Shown piece after piece: positions 1 to 7,024 of a DNA stretch of 64,000 bases. The stretch's first letter is position 1, and every line of letters begins with the position of its first letter. Location: NCBI RefSeq assembly GCF_002951835.1, contig NZ_CP019448.1, positions 1,550,001 to 1,614,000 of the forward strand, read 5' to 3'. This DNA is from Simonsiella muelleri ATCC 29453. GTDB lineage: Bacteria; Pseudomonadota; Gammaproteobacteria; Burkholderiales; Neisseriaceae. The notes under the pieces were generated by a model. That model did no database searches. It had not been told where the DNA came from and worked only from the letters and a program-made list of their open reading frames with translations. The position numbers and the translations under genes were made by a program.

Positions 1-168
1 GAGGGCATTAAAATTAGAGCGGGTTGTTTTTCAGGCAGCCTTGATGAATTTTGCGCTAACGCAGAATCTGAAAACAAAATCACATACAGTAAAGTGGTTC
101 GCGCTGCTGCTGAAGCCTTTGAGCAATGCGTTAATGAAAAAGGCATGACAGGCGGTTGGGACGATTAA
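1..168 (+). CDS. C-terminal part of a phage-type hypothetical protein
   Basis: The reading frame is open from the first base of the window and stops with TAA, leaving 55 residues; the start lies outside. The segment begins with a motif IKIRAGCFSGSLDEFC and ends GMTGGWDD. The SGSL stretch is encoded by a DNA uptake sequence lying in frame. Small proteins with an IRAGCF-like start are common in prophage early regions, so I infer a phage gene from that resemblance and from the DUF4224, antirepressor and integrase genes that follow. It was too short to be listed by a 60-residue cutoff. No function can be assigned. Confidence 0.55.
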   Translation, partial: EGIKIRAGCFSGSLDEFCANAESENKITYSKVVRAAAEAFEQCVNEKGMTGGWDD

Positions 169-179
169 AAATGGAGTAG

Positions 180-392
180 ATGATGATGAATGTAGATTTG
201 TTTCTGAATGCAGAAGAAGTGCATCAACTCACGGGATTTAAAAGAAAAACAAAGCAGATTCAGCAGCTTAAAAAAATGGGCATTCCGTTTTTCATTAATG
301 CCACCAATCGCCCGATAGTCAGCCGCAGCGTGGTTGATGGCAGCGCGAAAGCCAAGCCGCCCAAAACACAAGGTTGGCAACCTGCCTTGTGA
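180..392 (+). CDS. DUF4224 domain-containing phage protein
   Basis: This 70-residue protein has the pattern of DUF4224: an LNAEEV.QLTGFKRKTKQIQQLKKMGIPF core followed by N.TNRPIVSRSVV. The family is small, found mainly in prophages beside integrase or regulator genes, and its function is unknown. Three ATGs stand in a row (180, 183, 186). A GGAG at 173-176 is best spaced for the second or third, so the true start may be 183 or 186. It follows the preceding phage frame by about 12 bases and is probably co-transcribed with it. Confidence 0.7.
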   Translation: MMMNVDLFLNAEEVHQLTGFKRKTKQIQQLKKMGIPFFINATNRPIVSRSVVDGSAKAKPPKTQGWQPAL

Positions 393-450
393 AAAAAACT
401 TGCCAAAGAAACAGAAATGGGATATGCTAAAAAAAGCTACTCAATCGTAG

Positions 451-543
451 CGCAGGATTGGCGTCCTGTTTCTTTCAAACGGCAATAGCCGCTTTCATGC
501 GGTTTCTTTATTGCATTTTCGTTCTACCCAATGGGCAGGAACG
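451..543 (+). ncRNA. C4-type antisense RNA (phage antirepressor control)
   Basis: Three small hairpins stand in a row: 453-457 with 464-468, 480-483 with 488-491, and 520-524 with 539-543. Bases 455-464 (GGATTGGCGT) are perfectly complementary to 584-593. Bases 532-540 (TGGGCAGGA) are complementary to 601-609 with one G-U pair. Two hairpin regions pairing with two sites just downstream, ahead of an antirepressor gene, is the hallmark of C4 antisense RNA known from phages P1 and P7. There C4 is cut from the same transcript as icd-ant and blocks icd translation, to which ant is coupled. The exact RNA ends and any processing are inferred. Confidence 0.75.
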
Positions 544-661
544 TGTGGAGTATCGCAAGATACGCTGTTACCGTTTGAACAGTACGCCAATCCATACGTC
601 TCTTGCCCACCTTTATTGGCGTAAAGTAGGCAAGTTTATAACTTCCAAACGGAGCAACTAA
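458..661 (+). CDS. Icd/Ash-like small phage reading frame overlapping the C4 RNA
   Basis: The open frame spans 67 codons from a TTG, but an ATG at 497 would give a 54-residue protein. The latter part (VLPNGQERVEYRK, then LAHLYWRKVGKF) resembles the Ash/Icd-like products found between C4 RNA and antirepressor genes in enteric prophages. It stops with TAA at 659-661, one base before the antirepressor ATG at 663, as needed for translational coupling. The C4 target sites at 584-593 and 601-609 lie inside it. Whether it makes a stable protein or mainly serves as a leader cannot be told from sequence. Confidence 0.4.
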   Translation: MASCFFQTAIAAFMRFLYCIFVLPNGQERVEYRKIRCYRLNSTPIHTSLAHLYWRKVGKFITSKRSN

Positions 662-662
662 A

Positions 663-1499
663 ATGCAAAATCAAATTTCAATCTGCAATACTTCAATCCG
701 TCAAATCAATGGTCTTTATTCAATCAATGATTTACATATTGCATCAGGCAACCTGAAAAAACATCAGCCCAGTAACTGGTTAGCAAATCAACAAACTATT
801 GATTTTATTGCTGAATGTGAGAAAACTGGAAATCCAGTTATTTTTAAAAAACAAGGAATTGGCACATTCGTTTGCAAGGAATTGGTTATTCACTATGCGA
901 TGTGGATTTCCCCAGCTTTCAGTTTACAAGTGATTCAGCACTTTTTAAATTCACTTTCAGGCAGCCTGAAACCCGATGCGCTGAAAACCAAAACCGCACT
1001 GCCCAACGGCTTAACTTTAGAACAGCAAGACGAGATTAAAAAATTCCATCGTGAATTAGTCCAAACGGCACCCAAAGAAAAACAAGCCAAGTTAGCGATT
1101 CAATTGTGGAGCAGCGTTAAATCAAAATTTGGCGTGTCGTACAAAGAAGTTGCCTCCGAACATTATCCCGAAGTGTTGAGTTTGATGGCGCGAGTGGCAG
1201 TGGAGCAGAACCAAGCCTTAAGTGGCGAAGTGTTGGACAAACCACAAAATCCGCAATCATTACCGATTGAATATTTTGAACATTTAGCGAAAATGATTCA
1301 TTATGCTGATTCGTACCGCAAAATTCAAGAGTTGATGTGCAACAACCCCAACAGCAAATCAGCGCAAGATTTTTTGACATCGTTGAATTATTCAACCAAC
1401 CCAAAACAAACAGGCTATCTGTTTGTTTTCAAACCAAATATCCAAAAAGATGTAAATGATGCGATGAATTCGCTGCACTATTATTCACAATTTGCCTAA
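663..1499 (+). CDS. KilA-N domain phage antirepressor
   Basis: This 278-residue protein has an N-terminal KilA-N domain (about residues 12-98): NGLYSINDLHIASG, then NWLANQQTIDFI, GTFVCKELVIHYAMWISPAFSLQVIQ. KilA-N proteins bind DNA and in phages often act as antirepressors that release lysogenic repression. The C-terminal 180 residues are helical and not recognised. RBS ACGGAG stands at 650-654. Position behind a C4-like RNA and Icd-like frame is the P1/P7 ant arrangement. A DUS at about 957-971 lies in frame and encodes SGSLK at the junction after the KilA-N domain. The element that carries it continues left of the window. Confidence 0.8.
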   Translation: MQNQISICNTSIRQINGLYSINDLHIASGNLKKHQPSNWLANQQTIDFIAECEKTGNPVIFKKQGIGTFVCKELVIHYAMWISPAFSLQVIQHFLNSLSGSLKPDALKTKTALPNGLTLEQQDEIKKFHRELVQTAPKEKQAKLAIQLWSSVKSKFGVSYKEVASEHYPEVLSLMARVAVEQNQALSGEVLDKPQNPQSLPIEYFEHLAKMIHYADSYRKIQELMCNNPNSKSAQDFLTSLNYSTNPKQTGYLFVFKPNIQKDVNDAMNSLHYYSQFA

Positions 1500-1507
1500 A
1501 GCCAAAT

Positions 1508-1552
1508 AGCACAAATTCAAGACAAACAGCTTGGATTTGTGCTATTTTCTTT
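1508..1552 (+). terminator. Rho-independent terminator after the antirepressor
   Basis: A 14-base stem (1508-1521 with 1530-1543, one T-G pair) with an 8-base loop is followed by ATTTTCTTTT. It lies just after the antirepressor stop. Confidence 0.8.
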
Positions 1553-1584
1553 TATAAATATATCAATGTAAACTGGATTTAAAT

Positions 1585-1740
1585 ATGAGTATTCAAATCA
1601 AAGCTAATGAACAAAGCGCGAGTGTGGCTGTAGAAATTTTAGCGAGTGGTGCGCGTTGGTTGCTTATCTTAACTGGGCTAGCTATTTTTTTTGGTACGGT
1701 TTTGTATTTTGCACGCCCCTATTTTTTTCAGGCAGCCTGA
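1585..1740 (+). CDS. Small single-pass membrane protein of the phage-like element
   Basis: A 51-residue frame starts MSIQIKANEQSASVAVEI and contains one hydrophobic helix (about residues 24-43, WLLILTGLAIFFGTVLYF). It ends ARPYFFQAA, where the last codons and the TGA stop are all supplied by a DNA uptake sequence. A weak GGA RBS lies about 8 bases upstream. Size, helix and position between antirepressor and integrase suggest a small phage membrane protein, but no family is recognised. Having its stop inside a DUS suggests that the original 3' end has been replaced. Confidence 0.45.
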   Translation: MSIQIKANEQSASVAVEILASGARWLLILTGLAIFFGTVLYFARPYFFQAA

Positions 1741-1780
1741 AAGGTTTTTAAATAAGATTAATTCGGGATAAACAGGCAGC

Positions 1781-2827
1781 ATGAAAAAAGCACAAAACAA
1801 TTTGCCACGCGGTATGAGAGCAAGAAAGCGTAGGCGAAAAAATGGCAATACCGTTATCTATTATTTTGGGGAGGTATCGCAAAATGGGAAACGTGTGGAA
1901 ATTTCGCTAGGAACGGAATATTTTGTCGCAGTGAAAAAATGGGCAGAAATCAACATTGAGAAAATTTCGCCTAGCCAAAGCATTACTTTTTCGCAAGCAG
2001 CAGACAAGTACTTTGCAGAAGTCATTGAACCCAAAGGAAAAATCAACACCATCAATGGCGTGAAAAATTCAATCAAATCATTAAAAACATTTTTCAGCAC
2101 ACCCAAAGATGCGCCGTTGCATGAAATCACGCCTCAACATTTGAATAGATTTTTGGCATGGCGAAGCAGTGCGCCATCGTCTGCTAATGTTGAAATTGCT
2201 TTTTTTTCGGCTATTTTTGAACACGCGCAAAAGAGCGGCTACATTGATTTTGAAAAGAAAAATCCAGTCAAAGGCGTGAAAAAAAACAAAATTGAGAAGC
2301 GCGACAATTACATCAATGACAAATTATTTGATGTAGTGTATGAACACGCAGACCAACAGATGCGAGATTTAATGGATATTGCACTTTTGACAGGACAACG
2401 ACCTATTGATATTTGTAGTTTGCACACCAGTCAAATTAGTGATGGCATTTTGAATATTAAGCAAGTGAAAACTTCGGCGCGTTTGCGATTTGAGATTTCA
2501 GGCAGCCTGAAAGAAATCATTGACAGAATTGCGCCTGAAAATGGTTTTTTGTTTTTAAACAAGCACGGCAAGCCATTAAACCGTCAGTTAATAACGAATT
2601 GGTTTTTAAATTTGAGAAAGCAAATTATGCAAGAACGTCCAGAGCTTGAAGAAGAGTTGAGAAATTTTCAATTTCGCGATTTGAGAGCTAAGGCGGCGAC
2701 TGATGCGTATTTGCAAAACGACAAAGAGACTGCGCGAGAGTTGCTTGGACACACCAGTACAAATATGACAAACCGCTATATTAGGCAAGTTAAAGTTCAA
2801 AAGCCATTTAATAAGAAAAAGAAATAA
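1781..2827 (+). CDS. Tyrosine recombinase (phage-type integrase)
   Basis: At 348 residues this is a normal-length phage integrase. The N-terminus (residues 1-60) is the Arg/Lys-rich arm-binding type (RGMRARKRRRKNGNT). A SAM-like core-binding domain spans about 65-165, and the catalytic domain runs from about 180. Catalytic landmarks are the first Arg in LTGQRPIDI, the Lys in IKQVKTSARL, the FRDLRAKAAT box where His is replaced by Arg, LGHTSTNMT, and the final Tyr in NRYIR. A DUS in frame encodes SGSLKEI. It lies at the end of the phage-like segment, so the right attachment site should be close downstream; no tRNA is visible there. Likely intact. Confidence 0.9.
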   Translation: MKKAQNNLPRGMRARKRRRKNGNTVIYYFGEVSQNGKRVEISLGTEYFVAVKKWAEINIEKISPSQSITFSQAADKYFAEVIEPKGKINTINGVKNSIKSLKTFFSTPKDAPLHEITPQHLNRFLAWRSSAPSSANVEIAFFSAIFEHAQKSGYIDFEKKNPVKGVKKNKIEKRDNYINDKLFDVVYEHADQQMRDLMDIALLTGQRPIDICSLHTSQISDGILNIKQVKTSARLRFEISGSLKEIIDRIAPENGFLFLNKHGKPLNRQLITNWFLNLRKQIMQERPELEEELRNFQFRDLRAKAATDAYLQNDKETARELLGHTSTNMTNRYIRQVKVQKPFNKKKK

Positions 2828-2838
2828 TTGCGGACTTG

Positions 2839-2869
2839 GCGAACTATTCGGAATTTCCGAGTAGTTCGC
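2839..2869. repeat. 13-bp inverted repeat after the integrase
   Basis: Bases 2839-2851 and 2857-2869 form a stem (GCGAACTATTCGG with CCGAGTAGTTCGC, one wobble pair) around a 5-base loop, 11 bases after the integrase stop. There is no clear T-run, so it may be a terminator or part of the attachment region. Just beyond it, a 14-base motif TTTGCGGAACRTCT occurs twice (2908-2921 and 2927-2940). Confidence 0.55.
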
Positions 2870-2994
2870 TGTTAAATGCGGTTTACTATGCTGTTTCAAT
2901 TTGCAGTTTTGCGGAACGTCTCATTTTTTGCGGAACATCTTAGCAATGTATTAAATTATTTCTATTTAAAATCAATGAGTAATTTTGGATTATT

Positions 2995-3438
2995 TTATTT
3001 GTCTATAACAGCTGTAATGATAAATTCAATTGGATTACCACAAGCATCAACCGCTAAATGAATTTTAGACGTATGACCACCGATACTCTTACCAACAGCT
3101 TGATGCGTAATGGATTGTTTACCCATACCGTGTTGATGAACGCGGATATGGCTACCGTCCATAAAGACCCATTCCATATCGGGTGTATCTACCAAATGTT
3201 TGAAATGTTTGAATAATCGGGTAAAAATACCGCGTTTAGACCAGCGATTGAAACTTTGGTAAAGGCTGTTTGCTTTACCAAAATAACTAGGTATATCAGC
3301 CTATTGGCAGCCTGTACGTAAGCGAAACAGGATACCTTCTACTGTTTTGCGTAAATTTTTCTTGCGATAAATGCCAAGCTGTTTCAAAATAGGCAACAGT
3401 CTTGACCATGTTTCATTTGTAAGCGTGTTTCGGGACAT
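2995..3438 (-). pseudogene. IS5-family transposase fragment with an amber stop
   Basis: Read from ATG at 3438 the frame gives MSRNTLTNETWSRLLPILK, then LFRLRTGCQ, a TAG stop at 3303-3301, then ADIPSYFGKANSLYQSFNRW, and further VFMDGSHIRVHQHG and GGHTSKIHLAVDACGNPIEF. These are the N-terminal helical domain and the first catalytic Asp (MDGS) of DDE transposases of the IS5 family. The stop stands where a Trp is usual (RTGCQWADIP), so TGG to TAG is the likely change. The frame ends at VIDK and the rest, including the later acidic residues, is absent. The gene is dead on both counts. Confidence 0.85.
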
Positions 3439-3513
3439 GGCAAAGGTTTGGGATGGTTGCGTGGAAACAATATCTTAAATCCTTTGCCTCTTTTTTTGAA
3501 TTGTCAATAGCCC
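2995..3513 (-). mobile_element. Decayed IS5-family insertion sequence
   Basis: The segment holds the 5' part of an IS5-family (IS427-like) element on the minus strand. The likely left end, read on the minus strand, starts GGGCTATTGACAATTC and abuts CTAGCTAG at 3514-3521; CTAG is a target duplicated by some members of this group. The other end is missing: similarity stops near 2995, so the 3' part of the transposase and the second terminal repeat were lost. The exact ends are inferred. Confidence 0.65.
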
Positions 3514-3560
3514 CTAGCTAGGCGGCGCGATTGTATCATTTGTATATAGGATAGCGCAAA

Positions 3561-3689
3561 ATGCTGAAATCATTAAAATGTCAAAATATTCATTGTAAAA
3601 GAAAAATTGGTGAAGTCATGGGTACAAATTACCGTATTATCATTCAATGTCGCCGTTGTAAAACGCGCAATACGTTTGAATCCAAGTAA
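3561..3689 (+). CDS. Com-like zinc-ribbon protein (orphan)
   Basis: A 42-residue frame begins MLKSLKCQNIHCKRKIGE and ends QCRRCKTRNTFESK. This matches the layout of the phage Mu Com zinc-ribbon family: MIKsIRC at the start, KLGE, a basic middle, CPRCgtiN near the end. Com in Mu activates translation of the mom DNA-modification gene by binding its mRNA. Here the first Cys pair is spaced C-x4-C rather than the usual C-x2-C. AGGA at 3548-3551 serves as RBS. No mom-like gene follows, so it is an orphan relic or has another target. Confidence 0.6.
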   Translation: MLKSLKCQNIHCKRKIGEVMGTNYRIIIQCRRCKTRNTFESK

Positions 3690-3719
3690 GTTTTTTCGCG
3701 CACCGAGCGTGCCTAACCA

Positions 3720-3760
3720 ACGGTACGTGTGTTTTAAACAAGCACACGCACCGTTTTCTT
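3720..3760 (+). terminator. Terminator after the Com-like gene
   Basis: ACGGT-A-CGTGTG pairs with CACACG-C-ACCGT around an 11-base loop, followed by TTTTCTTT. Confidence 0.75.
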
Positions 3761-3878
3761 TGGGGTACGCATGAATTACACACAAGCCCTACAAGATACG
3801 CTTTTTTACCTTGTTGCCTCTTGTTTTTTCAGCATCATACTTTTTGAAGCACTATCCAAAATTTGTTGCCTATTCCTT

Positions 3879-5381
3879 TCACAAATTGCCAGCCATCTGC
3901 ACCATCAACAAACGACCACCCAGCCCTTTCTGCAACAAAATGTGCGCATTTTCCACCAATTTCACTTTGCCACCTATTGGAATCGCCATTTTATTTGTAA
4001 CATCATACATTTCAGGTAGCCTTTCATTAACCAACCACCAATCACCTTTATATTGCACAAAATATCCCACACGTTTGGCATCTTCGGTTGTTAAGCGTTC
4101 ATTTGGAAAAACAGTACCATCAGCATGCCATTTAAACAAAGATTGCCCACTGTACACCATAATACGATGATTATCAGGACGATAACTACCATTAGGTGCA
4201 GCTGAATACACATTCAACACAGGCAAGCTGCCTGAATGTACCGTCCCACAAAATGGACATTTTGGCTGGCGCGTATTGTCAAACGCATACCATTTTTGCT
4301 CACAATCGGGATTGGCGCATGGCTGCAACAAATCCACTGTTTTTACCAACACGCGTTCCCATTCATCTGCTGTCGGGCGCAACTGCGGATTGTGTAAACT
4401 ACCAATAAAAGCGCGTCTGAACAAATCTGCAATATATGGACCACACACGGTATAAGGTATTTTATCGGTATCTTTCCATGGCAATTCAGTAGGTTTACAG
4501 TTAGCGACTTTGATGCGATTGCTGACATCGGTGGGGTGTTCCACAAACAAAGCTTGACTACCCATGCTGAGTTCTTCATCGCGTTGAGTGTCGTTTGGGT
4601 CGTGGATTTTGTCGCCACGTAATGGGTGTCGGTACAGTAAGTACATATAAATCAACACCGCCAACGCGTGTAAATCCGTTGTACGGCTTGGTAATTTACG
4701 GTCTGGGTCGTCTTTAGGTAAATGTGCGGACGCCACCACTTCAGGCGCAATAAAATCAGGCGTTCCCACCACAGTCGGCGGATGCCTACCAGGAACAACC
4801 AAACCATCAATGTCAATCAAACATGCCTGCCCTGTTACAGGATCAATCAAGCAATTTTTGTAACCCAAATCGCTGTGGCTCAAACCTGCCATGTGCATAC
4901 GCCGCACCGCTCTTGATAACATAATACAAATTTTCAAATGCGTCATCCAAGTGCCTAATTCGCGTTCGTCTAAAAAACGATTGCGATTAGATGCACTGGC
5001 AAACCATTTACCGTCTTTGTCTTTGCCTTTGATTTGCAACATATCGTTGTTTCGGCTGCCGTATTCAAAGAAAAAACACTCGCGATAAAATGGCACCACC
5101 ACACCTAATTTACCGTTGTATTCCACCACTGCTGTGGGCCAACAATATAATTTTTTTAAATATTCGCCACCTTCTTGATTGAAAATGCGTTCGCGATATA
5201 AACCAGTGATTTGCTCCAAACGTTCGCGCGTGGCAGCATCAGCAGGTTCGCGAAAAAATGCCACGACATAATCTTTGTTTGGCGAAAACATCACATCTTT
5301 CATGCCGCCTTGTGCTTTGACTTCATCAACAAATTTAATGGTTTCGCCATTGGTTGCGGTTAGAGTAATGATTTGGCTCAT
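3879..5381 (-). CDS. Ser/Thr protein kinase with C-terminal zinc ribbon (TerY-P triad kinase)
   Basis: This 500-residue protein has a protein-kinase-like core at about residues 60-355. The catalytic loop reads H169-S-D171 with Asn176 (HSDLGYKN), the metal-binding segment is CLIDIDGL (Asp190/Asp192), and the APE-like motif is IAPEVV. A conventional beta-3 VAIK lysine is not obvious. A zinc ribbon follows near residue 365 (CANPDC, then CPFC) and a beta-rich tail of about 115 residues. Its ATG overlaps the phosphatase stop by four bases (ATGA), so the two are translationally linked. Kinase, PP2C and vWA protein together are the TerY-P triad described in comparative studies of Ter stress systems. 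Its substrate is unknown. Confidence 0.8.
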   Translation of the reverse strand: MSQIITLTATNGETIKFVDEVKAQGGMKDVMFSPNKDYVVAFFREPADAATRERLEQITGLYRERIFNQEGGEYLKKLYCWPTAVVEYNGKLGVVVPFYRECFFFEYGSRNNDMLQIKGKDKDGKWFASASNRNRFLDERELGTWMTHLKICIMLSRAVRRMHMAGLSHSDLGYKNCLIDPVTGQACLIDIDGLVVPGRHPPTVVGTPDFIAPEVVASAHLPKDDPDRKLPSRTTDLHALAVLIYMYLLYRHPLRGDKIHDPNDTQRDEELSMGSQALFVEHPTDVSNRIKVANCKPTELPWKDTDKIPYTVCGPYIADLFRRAFIGSLHNPQLRPTADEWERVLVKTVDLLQPCANPDCEQKWYAFDNTRQPKCPFCGTVHSGSLPVLNVYSAAPNGSYRPDNHRIMVYSGQSLFKWHADGTVFPNERLTTEDAKRVGYFVQYKGDWWLVNERLPEMYDVTNKMAIPIGGKVKLVENAHILLQKGLGGRLLMVQMAGNL

Positions 5382-7015
5382 GATGCGTTTTCCGTTTTGA
5401 TAGATGATGATGACAATTCGGTTAAACGTTCAGGCTGCCTGAAAAAAACAGATGGCACAAATAATGCCAACGTGCGGTCATCGTGATTGCCTGCCGACCA
5501 AAAGTCTAACCACGCTTCTAATGCTTTTTCAGGCTGCGTGTTACGCAATGGCGTTTGCAATTCCGCCCACAAATCTGCCCAACGTTGCGGATTAGACAAT
5601 TGCGCGTCCGTTTCAAATTTTGGATCAGACACGCCATCGGTCATCAACAACAAAACAGGCGAATCATCACTAACGATACAACGCACGCGTTTAGTTAAGC
5701 TATCTTTCGTGGTTTCTTCCACAGTTAAAAATTTGGTTTCGCCCGAATAGCTACCTCCATCGCTTTTACTGACAAAATCTAACTGCTGTTTTTCAGGTCG
5801 CCAAATCGCCACCGCGCCATCACCTACAGAATAAGTAGCGGTTAACCATTGCCCATTTTCCATCGGTAAACTCAAGGCAAACAATAAAGTACACGATAAT
5901 TGCTTAAGTGGAATTTGTTCGTCTTTAGCGGCATTGTGTAAAGATGTGTAAGCACAATAAACGGCTCGAGTCGTCAAATTAATTAACACACGCTTACAAT
6001 TATCCAAATCAAACTGCGACAAAATCGTAAAATTGTCTTCTTGACTATCCAACAATTCCCACACCGTATCCGCGACCGCATCTACCACCACTTGCGAACC
6101 CAAACGCGAAAATTCAGCACTGCCTGCACCGTCCGATACCGCAATTAAATGCAAATTGGTGCGTAAATGATGCCGAATGGTAAAATCATCATCGCAGTGC
6201 GTACCCACATGAGCATGCGAACGTCCCCGCACACGCGCAGCCAATAATTTACCTTCAATTGTGTCGATTTCATCACAAAAAACATCGGGTTTGGCAAAAC
6301 GTGCTTTTTCGTTGGACGGAATATTTTTCCACAAATCACGCGGATTCGGATTGATATACAACGTCTGACGTGTGGGAATCACATTATCACCGTACACCAA
6401 ACTGTAACGCACTTCCACATCACCAGAATACGTGGGTTTTCCGTGAATGCTTCGCGTGGCAGCGTCCCAAATCAAACCGCAATCTGGTTTAAATACAACA
6501 TCTTGTGCTGATTTAGGCAGCGTAACCAAGTAATTTTCACCACAGCGTGCATTGGGTAATGGGGTAATTTTCGGGGCAATAGGCATGACAGGCTCTTTAG
6601 TTAATAAAACGGTTTTGGGATTTTCAGGCTGCCTGATTTCTGGATTTAGTGCAATTAATTCGGTGGGAGAATTCGCCACTTCTGCCAATGGCAAGTCTGT
6701 TTTTTGTTGCAATTCATATACAGGCTTTGGATTTTCAGGCTGCCTGATGGGCATCAATTCGCTGGAAGACTCATTTTTTTCAGTCGGCGCAATTAATTCA
6801 GTGGCTGGATTCAAATGATTCTTGGGTGCATTAGGAGTAGCCACTTGAATAGAAACTGTTGTAACTGGGTAATTTTTATCATAAAAAGTTTGCCACGCTG
6901 AAATAAATGCTTGTACCACAGCATCATTTTCCTGAACAAAATCCAACCAATCTTGTTCGCTTAAATCATTCGCCCAATACCGCCAACTGTCGTGCGTATT
7001 CATTAATTTTTTCAT
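5378..7015 (-). CDS. PP2C-type protein phosphatase (TerY-P triad)
   Basis: This 545-residue protein has three parts. An N-terminal region up to about residue 145 is Pro/Glu-rich. A beta-sandwich-like segment spans about 150-225 (PLPNARCGENYLVTLP to VEVRYSLVYGD). The PP2C domain runs from about 265: GRSHAHVGTHCDDDF, the metal site AVSDGAGSAEFS, the second Asp in LLLMTDGVSD, and the last in GNHDDRTLALF. It should reverse phosphorylation by the adjacent kinase. Two in-frame uptake sequences encode the repeated peptide RQPENPK in the linker. It lies 9 bases after the vWA gene and overlaps the kinase gene, forming one operon. Confidence 0.82.
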   Translation of the reverse strand: MKKLMNTHDSWRYWANDLSEQDWLDFVQENDAVVQAFISAWQTFYDKNYPVTTVSIQVATPNAPKNHLNPATELIAPTEKNESSSELMPIRQPENPKPVYELQQKTDLPLAEVANSPTELIALNPEIRQPENPKTVLLTKEPVMPIAPKITPLPNARCGENYLVTLPKSAQDVVFKPDCGLIWDAATRSIHGKPTYSGDVEVRYSLVYGDNVIPTRQTLYINPNPRDLWKNIPSNEKARFAKPDVFCDEIDTIEGKLLAARVRGRSHAHVGTHCDDDFTIRHHLRTNLHLIAVSDGAGSAEFSRLGSQVVVDAVADTVWELLDSQEDNFTILSQFDLDNCKRVLINLTTRAVYCAYTSLHNAAKDEQIPLKQLSCTLLFALSLPMENGQWLTATYSVGDGAVAIWRPEKQQLDFVSKSDGGSYSGETKFLTVEETTKDSLTKRVRCIVSDDSPVLLLMTDGVSDPKFETDAQLSNPQRWADLWAELQTPLRNTQPEKALEAWLDFWSAGNHDDRTLALFVPSVFFRQPERLTELSSSSIKTENAS

Positions 7016-7024
7016 CTTACTATC

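Noticed and set aside
3771..4019. Plus-strand frame with a hydrophobic start after the Com-like gene, a possible mom equivalent
   Set aside because: Most of it is antisense to the kinase gene and the rest follows a terminator; no similarity to Mom is visible.
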